NCBI GenBank assembly: GCA_016791475.1 | Contig: JAEUWI010000035.1 | Coordinates: 19,057 to 83,056, forward strand | Source: Candidatus Hydrogenedentota bacterium | GTDB taxonomy: Bacteria > Hydrogenedentota > Hydrogenedentia > Hydrogenedentales > JAEUWI01 | Direction of reading: 5' to 3' | DNA length: 64,000 nt | Shown here: in pieces, positions 37,007 to 46,078 of the stretch | Layout of the letters: every line of letters begins with the position of its first letter | Position numbering within the stretch: the first letter of the stretch is position 1 | Made by a program: the position numbers and the translations under genes | The notes under the pieces: generated by a model | Databases searched by the model: none | Told to the model about the DNA's origin: nothing | Seen by the model: only the letters and a program-made list of their open reading frames with translations

Positions 37007-40000
37007 GTGCCCCGTTTTTTGGTTTTCTTGCTCCTATTGGCCTGTTTGGCCTTTTCCGCCGTGGTCAGGGCCGACGATGTTCGGATGATCCGGGATATTG
37101 CGGATTCGGATGCCGACGCCGATCCGACATTCCTCACGGTCTCCAATGGCCTGTTGTTTTTTAACGCGGACGACGGGGTGGCGGGTGATGAGCTCTGGGT
37201 GAGCGACGGCACGGCCGAGGGCACACGGCTGCTGAAGGACATCGACCCGGGAGAGGGCGGATCGAGCCCCCTCTGGCTGGTGAACTATCACGACGCGGTT
37301 TATTTCTTCGCCAGCACCCCGGAACTGGGGCGGGAGTTCTACCGGTCGGACGGGACCGAAGAGGGCACGGTGTTGCTCAAGGACCTCGTGCCCGGTGACA
37401 CGAGCAACCGGAGCCACCATATCCCCCTTATTGTGAATGACGTGATGCTTTTCCGCGGGCACGACAATGCCCTGGGCGAGGTCATCTGGCGGAGCGACGG
37501 CACGGAAGAGGGCACGACGGTCCTGGCCGACCTTTCGCCGGAAGGCAGCGACGAAATCTTCTCGGGGAGCTTGATACAGGCCGGCGACGTGGCGTATTTC
37601 AACGCCAGCGACGGTGTCCACGGAGAAGAACTGTGGATCACGGATGGCACGGTGGACGGCACGCGCATGGTGGCCGACATTGCACCGGACGCGGCGGAAA
37701 GCCAGCCGTACTTTTACGCGGGCACCCAGGGTGCGGTGTTTTTCGCGGCGCTGGATGGCGAGCACGGTTTCGAGCCCTGGTACTCGGACGGAACCGAAGG
37801 CGGCACGCGTATGCTGGCGGATCTGGTGGAAGGTGTGGACAACAGCTCGGTGGGCAACGCGTATTTCGCGCCGGACGGCACGCTCTATTGCTTCGCAAAC
37901 AACAATGTCCACGGAAGCGAGCCGTACATCGCCGATCCGGGTGGGCTGAACTTCCGCCTGTTGAAGGAAATCAACCCGGACGCCGCCGGCTCGAATCCCG
38001 GCGAGTTCTTTTTCTACGAGGACCGGGTCTATTTCCGCGCGAGCAGCGCTGGAATCGGCACGGAGATGTGGGTCACCGATGGAACGACCGACGGTACGGT
38101 TCCTTTCCGCGATGTCGAGGGAGCTTCGGGCAGCTACACGCTCCCGACGCTGCTGGGCGACACGCTGATATTTTCGGCCAATACCCCCGAGACGGGCCTG
38201 GAACCCTTCCGCACCGATGGCACGCCGGAGGGCACGACGCTGATTCTGGATGTGTACCCCGGGGCCGAGCGCGGCTTTGACGGCTCGCCCGTGGTTTACC
38301 AGGATATGGTTTATTTCCGGGGCAACGACGGCGTCAACGGGTCCACGCTGTGGCGCACGGACGGCACCGCCGAAGGAACGGCGATGGTCCGGAAGATCAG
38401 CGCCATCTCCACCAGCTCGAATCCGCGCGCGCTGACGCCCCTCGGCGATCAGGTCATCTTCGCGGCGGAAGACGGCGCCGGGACGGACGCGCTCTGGGCC
38501 AGCGATGGCACCGAGGACGGCACGACACCCCTGCGCACCCTGGACCGCATCGACGAGTTGACCCCGCTGGGCGACCAGATCATCTTTGTGGCGAGGGCCA
38601 CGGGGACGGGACGCGAGCTCTTCGCGACGGACGGCACGGAAGGGGGCACCGTAATGCTGAAAGATATTGTGGAGGGCGCGGAAGACTCGACGCCCTCGCA
38701 ATTGACGGCGACGGAAGACCATGTGTTCTTCGTGACCCGGGGCGAAGCCAATGGGGGCGCACTCTGGAAGACGGACGGCACGCCGGAAGGCACGGTGCTG
38801 GTCAAGGACGTCAACCCCGAAGACAACGACGAAGGGATAAGGTACCTGACAGCGGCGGGCCCGAATGTGTTCTTTTCGGGCTACGACGCGGACAACGGCC
38901 AGGAGCTCTGGTTCTCCGACGGCACGGCGGACGGCACGGTACGCGTGGCGCAATTGGCGCCCGGCGCGGAGAGCGTGGCCCCCGCCGATATGATCTGGGC
39001 CGATGGCCTGCTCTTTTTCACGGCCTACACCGAGCCCGGGGGCGGCGAAGACAACAGCCGATCATTGTGGGTAAGCGATGGGACGGAGAGTGGCACCGTG
39101 CCCGTAATCGACCCTTATCCCGGCGGCAATGACCAGTTTGCGGCCTTTCACGCCGTGGGCGAACTCGTGTATTTCGTGGCGGACGACGGCGTACACGGTG
39201 AGGAGCTCTGGCGCAGCGACGGGACGCCGGAGGGCACGTGGATGGTGAAGGACATCTGGATCGGACCGGGCGACTCCTTCATTGACGAGATTATCGACAT
39301 TGAGGGTCGCCTGTATTTCTCCGCGGGTGGACAGGATACGAGCGTGGAGCTTTGGACAAGCGACGGCACAACCAATGGCACGCGGGTAGCCGCGGATATT
39401 CTGCCGGAGGGCGGCTCGGATCCGGAGCAGGTGACCAACGTGAACGGGGTGCTCTATTTCACGGCGGAGCACCCGGACTTCGGACGGGAAGTCTGGAAGA
39501 GCCACGGCACGGGCGAAGGCACCTTCATGCTGCCGGAAGTCCGCGAGGGCGTCGCCGATGGAACCCTCCGCGAACTCACGGCGGCGGGCAATAACCTCTA
39601 CTTTCAGGCCACCGACGCGGACAACGGAACGGAGCTCTGGGGGGCGCTTACCGAGTTTGAAGTGAGCTTCATCCGGCGGGTCGATTCCGATCCGACGCAG
39701 GCCGATACCGTCCGCTTCGACGTGGGCTTCAACCGCCCCGTCTCGGGCGTGGACCTCTCCGATTTCGCCATAGACGCGGTCGGGATCTCCGGCGCGGCGC
39801 TGACAAACCTGGAGGTGGTCGGAAATCTGTTTCGCGTCACGGCCGCCACCGGCACGGGAGACGGCACCTTGAGCATCGACCTGATCGACGATGGCACCAT
39901 CTTCGAGGACGGCGGCGGACTGACCCAGCTCGGGGGCGACGGCGCGGGCAATGGAAACTTCACCTACGGCGAGGTGTACACCCTGGACACGGCGCCCCCC

Positions 40001-41200
40001 GTCGTGACCGTCAATGAATTGTTCACCAGGTTTACGGGGCCGGGCCTCTTCGGCACGGTGGACGATCCCGAGGCCACGGTGACGATCACCATCAACGGTG
40101 AGACGTTCACGGCCCTGAACCAGCGCGATGGCACGTGGTTCCTCGAAGGCGGCAAATTCGAACCTTTCGTGGAGGGCGTGTACGACGTGATCGCCTCGGC
40201 CACCGATCTCGTGGGCAATGTGGGCACGGATGAAAGCACCGAAGACCTGCACGTCGATCAGACGCCACCCGTGGTTACGGTGGACACCCTGGCCTCGCCC
40301 GATCCTTCACCGGCCTTCAGCGGAACGATCAGCGAGCCGACCCTGGAGATTCGGGTTGCCATCTTCGGCGACTCGGAGCTGGCCACGAATAACGGCGACG
40401 GAACCTGGACGCTGCCCGCGGGCTCCCTCACCGTCGAAGCCGACGGGCACTACGATGTGCGCGCCACCGCCATTGACCGCGCGGGAAATGAAGGGGCGGA
40501 CGAGTCGAACATCGAGTTCCTCTACGACACCATTCCGCCGTCGGTGACGCTGCTGGGTGATGCCGAAGTGGCGCTTGTGGCGGGTACGGACACCTATCTG
40601 GAAGCGGGCATTTCCATCGTCGATGGCGGCGATCCCCTGGCGCAGTTGGTGATCGAGGGTGTAGTGGACGACGACACGCCGGGCGTGTATGTGCTCACCT
40701 ATTACGCGGTGGACCGCGCGGGCAACGAGTCGGAGCGCCTGGAACGGACCGTGACCGTGACGGGCCCCGCGGAGGGTGAAGGTGAAGGTGAAGGTGAGGG
40801 TGAAGGTGAGGGTGAAGGCGAAGGCGAAGGCGAGGGTGAAGGCGAAGGCGAGGGCGAGGGCGAGCCGGAGCTCAGCCTCACTGATGCGCGCCTCCTCGAG
40901 TCGGGCTTTGCCGGCGCCGATGCGAATGATGATGGCCAGCTCACACTGGCGGAAGCCCGCACGGTGTTGGCGAGTCTCACCCAGGGTCAATTTGATCTGC
41001 TCGACGACAACAGCGATGGCTTCGTAACGCTGGCCGAGGTCCAAGCCTACATTGACGCGAACACGGAAACCCCGGGCGGCTGCAACGCGAAGGCACTGAC
41101 GGTCGAGGCGGTGCGCAAGCACATCGGCGACTTGTTCCTGTTTGCTCTGGCGCTTGCTGCGCTGGGGATAGCGCGTCGGCACCCCAATGACACCGTGTAA
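37007..41200 (+). CDS. giant exported repeat protein with ELWVSDGT repeats, Ig-like domains, GE linker and C-terminal anchor
   Basis: The GTG at 37007 (AAAGGAG upstream) opens a 1397-residue protein with a signal peptide (FLVFLLLLACLAFSAVVRA). Residues about 25-880 are a long series of roughly 45-50-residue units with the hallmark ELWVSDGTAEGT, often followed by LLKDI or VKDI and ending in VYF; they probably form a beta-propeller or solenoid. Then come Ig-like/HYR modules (TPPVVTVDTLASPDPSP and similar, about 990-1250), a (Gly-Glu)n linker (1256-1286), two EF-hand-like motifs (DANDDGQLTLAE, DDNSDGFVTLAE), and a C-terminal Gly-Cys, hydrophobic segment (FLFALALAALGIA) and Arg-Arg-His. That tail resembles a sorting or anchoring signal. 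It is presumably a cell-surface or secreted protein. Confidence 0.85.
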   Translation: MPRFLVFLLLLACLAFSAVVRADDVRMIRDIADSDADADPTFLTVSNGLLFFNADDGVAGDELWVSDGTAEGTRLLKDIDPGEGGSSPLWLVNYHDAVYFFASTPELGREFYRSDGTEEGTVLLKDLVPGDTSNRSHHIPLIVNDVMLFRGHDNALGEVIWRSDGTEEGTTVLADLSPEGSDEIFSGSLIQAGDVAYFNASDGVHGEELWITDGTVDGTRMVADIAPDAAESQPYFYAGTQGAVFFAALDGEHGFEPWYSDGTEGGTRMLADLVEGVDNSSVGNAYFAPDGTLYCFANNNVHGSEPYIADPGGLNFRLLKEINPDAAGSNPGEFFFYEDRVYFRASSAGIGTEMWVTDGTTDGTVPFRDVEGASGSYTLPTLLGDTLIFSANTPETGLEPFRTDGTPEGTTLILDVYPGAERGFDGSPVVYQDMVYFRGNDGVNGSTLWRTDGTAEGTAMVRKISAISTSSNPRALTPLGDQVIFAAEDGAGTDALWASDGTEDGTTPLRTLDRIDELTPLGDQIIFVARATGTGRELFATDGTEGGTVMLKDIVEGAEDSTPSQLTATEDHVFFVTRGEANGGALWKTDGTPEGTVLVKDVNPEDNDEGIRYLTAAGPNVFFSGYDADNGQELWFSDGTADGTVRVAQLAPGAESVAPADMIWADGLLFFTAYTEPGGGEDNSRSLWVSDGTESGTVPVIDPYPGGNDQFAAFHAVGELVYFVADDGVHGEELWRSDGTPEGTWMVKDIWIGPGDSFIDEIIDIEGRLYFSAGGQDTSVELWTSDGTTNGTRVAADILPEGGSDPEQVTNVNGVLYFTAEHPDFGREVWKSHGTGEGTFMLPEVREGVADGTLRELTAAGNNLYFQATDADNGTELWGALTEFEVSFIRRVDSDPTQADTVRFDVGFNRPVSGVDLSDFAIDAVGISGAALTNLEVVGNLFRVTAATGTGDGTLSIDLIDDGTIFEDGGGLTQLGGDGAGNGNFTYGEVYTLDTAPPVVTVNELFTRFTGPGLFGTVDDPEATVTITINGETFTALNQRDGTWFLEGGKFEPFVEGVYDVIASATDLVGNVGTDESTEDLHVDQTPPVVTVDTLASPDPSPAFSGTISEPTLEIRVAIFGDSELATNNGDGTWTLPAGSLTVEADGHYDVRATAIDRAGNEGADESNIEFLYDTIPPSVTLLGDAEVALVAGTDTYLEAGISIVDGGDPLAQLVIEGVVDDDTPGVYVLTYYAVDRAGNESERLERTVTVTGPAEGEGEGEGEGEGEGEGEGEGEGEGEGEGEGEPELSLTDARLLESGFAGADANDDGQLTLAEARTVLASLTQGQFDLLDDNSDGFVTLAEVQAYIDANTETPGGCNAKALTVEAVRKHIGDLFLFALALAALGIARRHPNDTV

Positions 41201-41214
41201 ACCCTGAATGCGCG

Positions 41215-41257
41215 AAAGCGGCGCATGGCCCCGACAGGCTGTGCGCCGCTTTTTTTG
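41215..41257 (+). terminator. Rho-independent terminator
   Basis: AAAGCGGCGCA (41215-41225) pairs with TGCGCCGCTTT (41242-41252) around a 16-base loop; T continues to 41257. It ends the transcript of the giant repeat-protein gene. Confidence 0.88.
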
Positions 41258-41290
41258 CTCGCTTCGGTAAGGGAGGGTCGACCGGGGGAT

Positions 41291-41371
41291 AGGTCTTATG
41301 GGTCTTATGGGTCTTATGGGTCTTATGGGTCTTATGGGTCTTATGGGTCGTATGGGTCGTATGGGTCGTAT
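41291..41371 (+). repeat. 9-bp tandem array: six GGGTCTTAT then three GGGTCGTAT
   Basis: Nine contiguous 9-base units: six of GGGTCTTAT (the first with A for the first G) followed by three of GGGTCGTAT. A second array with the same unit order and number is at 52474-52554. Confidence 0.9.
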
Positions 41372-41405
41372 GGGATCTGAGACTTCATACTGACCTACTG
41401 GCCCC

Positions 41406-41553
41406 ATCCTTCATCCTTCATCCTTCATCCTTCATCCTTCATCCTTCAGCCTTCATCCTTCAGCCTTCAGCCTTCAGCCTTCATCCTTCAGCCTTCAGCC
41501 TTCAGCCTTCAGCCTTCAGCCTTCAGCCTTCAGCCTTCATCCTTCATCCTTCC
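41406..41553 (+). repeat. 7-bp tandem array of CCTTCAT / CCTTCAG
   Basis: About 21 contiguous heptamers, alternating irregularly between CCTTCAT and CCTTCAG. The array ends 3-5 bases before the -35 box of the padR promoter. Confidence 0.92.
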
Positions 41554-41555
41554 TC

Positions 41556-41584
41556 TTGACAAACCTAGAACTTCAAGGTATAGT
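41556..41584 (+). promoter_or_regulatory. padR promoter
   Basis: TTGACA (41556-41561), 17 bases, TATAGT (41579-41584): near-consensus, abutting the heptamer array. Transcription would begin about 20 bases before the padR start codon. Confidence 0.8.
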
Positions 41585-41611
41585 GCCCTTACACCAAGGA
41601 GCACGGTAACC

Positions 41612-41947
41612 ATGACCTCCAACAAAGAGCTTATCGGGGCGAGCACACGCCTCCTCATCCTCTCCGTGCTTGCGCGTGAAGCCAACTATGGCTACGCCAT
41701 CATCCGCGCGATCAACCAGGAGGGCGAGGGGCTCTTCACCTGGCAGGAGGGCACCGTCTACCCCATCCTCCACAAGCTGGAGAAAGAGGGCCTCGTCCGC
41801 ACCCAATGGCAAGACGCCGACACGGGCCGCAAGCGGAAGTATTACTACATCACCGCGGAAGGCCGCGAGGGCCTCGCCGAGGGCACCAAAGAATGGAGCG
41901 GCTTCCACAAGCTCATCACCGCGCTGGGGGACGGCGGCCATGGGTGA
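41612..41947 (+). CDS. PadR-family transcriptional regulator
   Basis: The 111-residue winged-helix protein shows the PadR pattern: LLILSVLAREANYGYAIIRA, then FTWQEGTVYPILHKLEKEGLV (recognition helix) and RKRKYYYITAEGREGL (wing), with a short C-terminal helix. PadR regulators often repress the membrane-protein genes beside them, and three HAAS-like membrane proteins follow in the same direction. AAGGAG lies 10 bases before the ATG. A strong promoter precedes it. Confidence 0.93.
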   Translation: MTSNKELIGASTRLLILSVLAREANYGYAIIRAINQEGEGLFTWQEGTVYPILHKLEKEGLVRTQWQDADTGRKRKYYYITAEGREGLAEGTKEWSGFHKLITALGDGGHG

Positions 41948-42100
41948 GGGAAGAAGAGGATCTTGGACATTCATGTCCAAGGCAAAGCCCGCTTTAATGC
42001 CGAAGGGCACTGGACCGTGTTCAGTAATGCGTCAATCTGCAATTCATTGTTTACATGTCTACCACTTTCACCGAATCACTACTACGCTCGTGGGGGATTG

Positions 42101-42250
42101 GCAAAGCTGGGAGCGCAGGCGTCCCCGCCTGCCCATGGGAGAAGTAGCTTTTTCGTTCGGGAGTGTACTCCGTGGGGATTCAGCACCCCGCACCTTAGTA
42201 TTCGCGCCGAAGGCGCGATGCAGGCGGGACGCCTGCGCTCCCAGCCTTGC
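42101..42250. repeat. inverted dispersed repeat GGGAGCGCAGGCGTCCCGCC type
   Basis: Two arms, 42101-42133 (GCAAAGCTGGGAGCGCAGGC then GTCCCCGCCTGCC) and 42220-42250 (CAGGCGGGACGCCTGCGCTC then CCAGCCTTGC), are near-perfect reverse complements around about 85 bases. They fill much of the 393-base gap between padR and the first membrane-protein gene. No gene is supported in this gap. Confidence 0.7.
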
Positions 42251-42340
42251 ACATTCTCTTTCAGAACTACAGCGTATTCGCAAGCGAAGAGACACGAAAA
42301 CGAGACTACGGCACAACGGCAAACCCCAAAGGGCGGCAAC

Positions 42341-43339
42341 ATGAACACCCCACTGAACGACGACACCCAACAAAAAGCCCGCGAACTCGCCCGCAAGATC
42401 ACCGTGGCCCACGACCTCGACCCGGAGATCCAGGAAGAACTCTACGGCCACATCGAGGACAAGCTGCTGGCCTACAAAAGCGGCGAGGAGCTGGTATCAG
42501 ATGAGGATGCGTTTATTCTCGTGCGGGAGCACTTTGGGGACGCGAAGGTGATTCGCGGATTATTGCGCGGCGTGCATGCTGGTGCGTTCCAAGCAAGCTT
42601 GATGCGGAAAGTGCTGGCCTTGACATTGGTTGCATGTTCGGTTCGCGTCGGCTTCTCCCTTGCCCGTGAACTTTCTATCGCGGCGGCAGGCTTGTATGAA
42701 TCGGGTGCCGGTGTTCTATTCTGCATTCTCTCCAGCCTTCTTATATTCGAGATTACGGCCCTCGGCACCTTGGCTTTTGTCCTACGGCGCTGGAAGCAAG
42801 CTGAACGGTCGGAACGCGAACTCTGGTTTGTTCGCTGGTCTCTACCTCGTATGACTTCGTGGCTGATCGTTGCCGTCGCCATGAGTTGGCTTATACCCGC
42901 AGTTAGTATTTCCGTGTCGATAGATGAGCTTGGCTTTGAGCCTTCTCGAACCAGCTTGGGGTTGATGGCGAGTACAATGATCTGCACGCAGATGCTGTGG
43001 TGCGCCATTTGGTTCTGGTGGGCCGATTCCGGATCGCGCACACTTACGAAAAACGTTGTCATCGGACTATCCTGGGCGGCCTATTCGCTCTTGGGTTCAA
43101 TGTACCCTGCGAAGGTTTTGCTGCATCTCGGTGAAGGAGGGCCGCTCGATGAAACGATTGCTCATGTTGGGCACGTCCCTCTGAGCGTATCCACCTCATT
43201 CGTCGGTACCTGGTTTACCATGTCGAGTATGTCTCCCAGCATTCCTGTGATCGCTGGATGTCTTTTTGTGACTAGTTTGTTTTCAATTGCTCGGCACATC
43301 GTCGCAACGGTTGGGAAGCACGCGCCCGCTGTCCGATGA
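42341..43339 (+). CDS. membrane protein with N-terminal HAAS-like module, copy 1
   Basis: From ATG 42341 the 332-residue product has a soluble N-terminal module of about 75 residues (KARELARKITVAHDLDPEI, EELYGHIEDKLLAY, DEDAFILVREHFGDAK), followed by several hydrophobic segments (such as VLFCILSSLLIFEITALGTL and WLIVAVAMSWLIPAVSI). The module resembles the HAAS/permease-prefix domains that accompany PadR regulators; the membrane part has no recognised function. It is the first of three paralogs downstream of padR. The DNA for the module is nearly identical in all three, while the membrane parts differ. Confidence 0.7.
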   Translation: MNTPLNDDTQQKARELARKITVAHDLDPEIQEELYGHIEDKLLAYKSGEELVSDEDAFILVREHFGDAKVIRGLLRGVHAGAFQASLMRKVLALTLVACSVRVGFSLARELSIAAAGLYESGAGVLFCILSSLLIFEITALGTLAFVLRRWKQAERSERELWFVRWSLPRMTSWLIVAVAMSWLIPAVSISVSIDELGFEPSRTSLGLMASTMICTQMLWCAIWFWWADSGSRTLTKNVVIGLSWAAYSLLGSMYPAKVLLHLGEGGPLDETIAHVGHVPLSVSTSFVGTWFTMSSMSPSIPVIAGCLFVTSLFSIARHIVATVGKHAPAVR

Positions 43340-43441
43340 ACGGGCGAGCATTCTGAACTCGCAACGAAAAACTCAGCCGGGACGACTGTGCCACAGTCTT
43401 TCAGTAGTCTCGAGAGAAGATCGGGAAAGGCATAAAGAGTT

Positions 43442-44431
43442 ATGAGCGGTAAACTCGACAATAAGACCCGGCAAAAAGCCCGCGAACTCGCCCGCAAGAT
43501 CACCGTGGCCCACGACCTCGACTCGGAGATTCAGGAAGAGCTCTACGGCCATATCGAGGACAAGCTGCTGGCGTACACGAGCGGCGAGGAGCGGGTAACG
43601 GACGAGGATGCGTTCATTCTCGTGCGGGAGCATTTTGGGGACGCGAAGGTGATTCGCGGTTTGATGCAGGAAGTACACGCGGGAGCGGTGCAGATCGGTC
43701 TGGCGCGACGAGTCTCTGCGCTTGTGGTGGTTACGGTTGGAATACATGCGATTGTTAGGCTGGTTCGAGTTCTCTCTATGCCGACACTTATCGCACATCC
43801 CATCCTGGATGGAACGTACGCAGATTGGGCTGTATTGAATTTGGAGTTACTTGCGATTCTCCTGATACTTCTCTACTCGAGTCGTCGTGAAAGAGCTGCC
43901 CGGCCGGTCTGGTATCAGGACTGGCCCATGAGTCGAATTCTTGCTTCTCTGTGGTTGGTGGTGGCGGTGTACTTCTGTATCCCTTCGGTTGATATAAGTG
44001 GCGTGCCAGAGACGGCGCTTCCTTGGAACTTCGTCTTGCCCACTCAGATTCTTCTTTCACATTTGCTCGTCTGGCTTTGGTGGACTTGGAGCAACTCACA
44101 TACTATGTTCGGCGTTGCGGCAGGACAGTATTGGGCCTTGCTCTTTTCGTCAAAGAATGTTTTTCCTCTTGCATTCAATCTTACAGCGGCCCCCGTAGAC
44201 TCACCCGACAGCATTTACTTGAAGCATTTCGAGTTTATGATCGGACCCACACTCGTGAATGCCTCCATACGGCTAGTTGGATGGGAATCGTTCTCGACGG
44301 CCCTCTCCCTTTTTCAAGTATTGGGCACTGCTGCAGCTGTGATCACTCTGCTGTTAGTTTGCTTGCTTGCGATGAGGCGAGAGTTTGCCCGCGCGGGCCG
44401 CACGGATGAAATCGTGAGCAGCTCATCATGA
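43442..44431 (+). CDS. membrane protein with N-terminal HAAS-like module, copy 2
   Basis: The 329-residue product repeats the N-terminal module of copy 1 (KARELARKITVAHDLDSEI, EELYGHIEDKLLAYTSGEE, AFILVREHFGDAKVIRGL) and then has a different set of membrane segments (LNLELLAILLILLYSS, ASLWLVVAVYFCIP, AAAVITLLLVCLLAM). The membrane half is noticeably more AT-rich than the module. It overlaps copy 3 by 4 bases (ATGA), so the two are co-translated. Confidence 0.7.
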   Translation: MSGKLDNKTRQKARELARKITVAHDLDSEIQEELYGHIEDKLLAYTSGEERVTDEDAFILVREHFGDAKVIRGLMQEVHAGAVQIGLARRVSALVVVTVGIHAIVRLVRVLSMPTLIAHPILDGTYADWAVLNLELLAILLILLYSSRRERAARPVWYQDWPMSRILASLWLVVAVYFCIPSVDISGVPETALPWNFVLPTQILLSHLLVWLWWTWSNSHTMFGVAAGQYWALLFSSKNVFPLAFNLTAAPVDSPDSIYLKHFEFMIGPTLVNASIRLVGWESFSTALSLFQVLGTAAAVITLLLVCLLAMRREFARAGRTDEIVSSSS

Positions 44432-45897
44432 CGGGTGAATTACCAGACACTGTGAGCAGAAAAGCCCGCGAACTCGCCCGCAAGATCACCGTGGCCCACG
44501 ACCTGGACCCGGAGATCCAGGAAGAGCTCTACGGCCACATCGAGGACAAGCTGCTGGCCTACAAGAGCGGCGAGGAGCGGATCTCGGATGAGGATGCCTT
44601 TATTCTCGTGCGGGAGCACTTTGGGGATGCGAAGGTGCTCCGCTCGATGTTCGCCGAGGTTCATGAGGCGGCGGCGACGTTGGCGCTGGGGCGTCTGATC
44701 GGTGCGGCGTGTATCATCACGCTGGCCGTGACCTGGCTGTGCACGTTGCTGGCGCTGCCGTTTCAGGGGTTGGCGCTGTATTTGCTGGAACATGGCGCCA
44801 CGGACGGCGCGTTGATTCCACCCGCCACGTTCCTTTTGTTCCACGCGATGGTACCCGTCCTTCCGATGGGCGTCGCGCTGACCTTCATTCACTGGCGCAA
44901 GCGCCTGGAGGCGGGTAAGCGGCCGTGGTTTTACCGGTGGTCGAAGTGGGACTTCCTGCGTTGCGGGGCGATCCTGTTCGCGGCCATTCCCTTCACGCCG
45001 AGTTTTGAACTGGAGCCGTTTCACACCCTGTCGCCGGATGTTGCGGCCTTCGCGCCCACCGCAACGCAGGTGGCCATCGCGGCCTGGATGGTTCAATGCG
45101 GCCTGTGTGTCGCGTGGTTATGGTGGTGCGGCGCGGACCTTCGCCGTCCGAGCACGGCGATAGGTTGCGTGGGTGGATGGATGGCGCTGTACATCGCGAT
45201 GGGCAGCATCCCGGCACCGTTGTTTCTTATCTCGGGGGGAGCCGCGCAGCGTGAAAGTCTCGCAACCGATATACTGGCTCGTGCCACGTTCTTCGGTGAG
45301 TCCTACGGATGGGTCTGGCGCGGCACTTCGCTCGCGGCGGGCTTTGCGGGAACTCCCGCGCTATTGAAGTCAGCCATGCTCTACCCGATTTGCAGCCTGG
45401 TGGTCTATTTTTTCTTCTCCACGCTACACTCGGCGAATGCTTCACCGGAACGTGAGTTCAAGAACTGGGGCGGACGATTTCTCCCGCTTTGTATGATGTT
45501 GCTACTGCCCTCGTGGATGTGGATGGCCGTTGAGAAGAACGGATGGACTGAGAGCGTGTGGCTCGGAGGGTTGCTGTACATCGCCTTGCTTGCGCCCTTC
45601 GTTTACATCCGTCTGGTCTCCATACCCCGCGCCATTGCGGACCGCAAGCTCTATCGCCTCCGATCGCTCGGGTACGCGGGCAATCTCTTTCTCATGCCAA
45701 CCTTCTTCGTTCCCAATCAGCTCGTGAACGGACACCCACTCCGCGAGAGTCTCGCGACCACCGTATACCTCGCGGCCTTCTGCGGCGTCCTGGTGTGGAT
45801 GGCTGTCATGGCAATGGTGAATTGGCGCAAACGGAATGAAGCGTATATGGAGCCCAAAGAAGTCGTAGCGGCCCGTACGGGACCGTCCCAAACGTAA
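44428..45897 (+). CDS. membrane protein with N-terminal HAAS-like module, copy 3
   Basis: The 489-residue product has the same N-terminal module (KARELARKITVAHDLDPEI, EELYGHIEDKLLAYKSGEER, AFILVREHFGDAKVLRSM) and a longer polytopic C-terminal part of eight or so hydrophobic stretches (IGAACIITLAVTWLCTLLAL, LLPSWMWMAVEK, LAAFCGVLVWMAVMAMVNW). The last codons run into a GGGACCGTCCC palindrome that is a dispersed repeat, so the C-terminus (VAARTGPSQT) may derive from a repeat insertion. No transport motif is recognised. Confidence 0.7.
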   Translation: MTGELPDTVSRKARELARKITVAHDLDPEIQEELYGHIEDKLLAYKSGEERISDEDAFILVREHFGDAKVLRSMFAEVHEAAATLALGRLIGAACIITLAVTWLCTLLALPFQGLALYLLEHGATDGALIPPATFLLFHAMVPVLPMGVALTFIHWRKRLEAGKRPWFYRWSKWDFLRCGAILFAAIPFTPSFELEPFHTLSPDVAAFAPTATQVAIAAWMVQCGLCVAWLWWCGADLRRPSTAIGCVGGWMALYIAMGSIPAPLFLISGGAAQRESLATDILARATFFGESYGWVWRGTSLAAGFAGTPALLKSAMLYPICSLVVYFFFSTLHSANASPEREFKNWGGRFLPLCMMLLLPSWMWMAVEKNGWTESVWLGGLLYIALLAPFVYIRLVSIPRAIADRKLYRLRSLGYAGNLFLMPTFFVPNQLVNGHPLRESLATTVYLAAFCGVLVWMAVMAMVNWRKRNEAYMEPKEVVAARTGPSQT

Positions 45898-45978
45898 GGG
45901 TGCTGAGAGGGCCGCGAAATCCCGTACCCAGTCGCCATCTCGCACGGAAAATCCCCACTGCGCGTTTGGGACCGTCCC
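45879..45978. repeat. pair of GGGACCGTCCC palindromes in inverted arrangement
   Basis: GGGACCGTCCC occurs at 45879-45889 and 45968-45978. The flanks are also complementary (CCCAAACG against CGTTTGGG), making an inverted repeat around about 80 bases. The same palindrome follows the groEL terminator at 23096. Confidence 0.65.
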
Positions 45979-46078
45979 GCGTTTTTCCGGGGCACCGGCC
46001 AACAAGGGCGACAGCGCATGAACGGTACACTCGCGCTACGACCCGCCGGGAAACTCGAGCGGCGCTTTACGACGCTCC

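Noticed and set aside
40774..40862. GE-repeat DNA as a separate tandem-repeat locus
   Set aside because: It is explained by the in-frame Gly-Glu linker of the surface protein.
41291..41553. possible CRISPR array
   Set aside because: Units are 9 or 7 bases with no spacers and no cas genes; they are simple tandem repeats.
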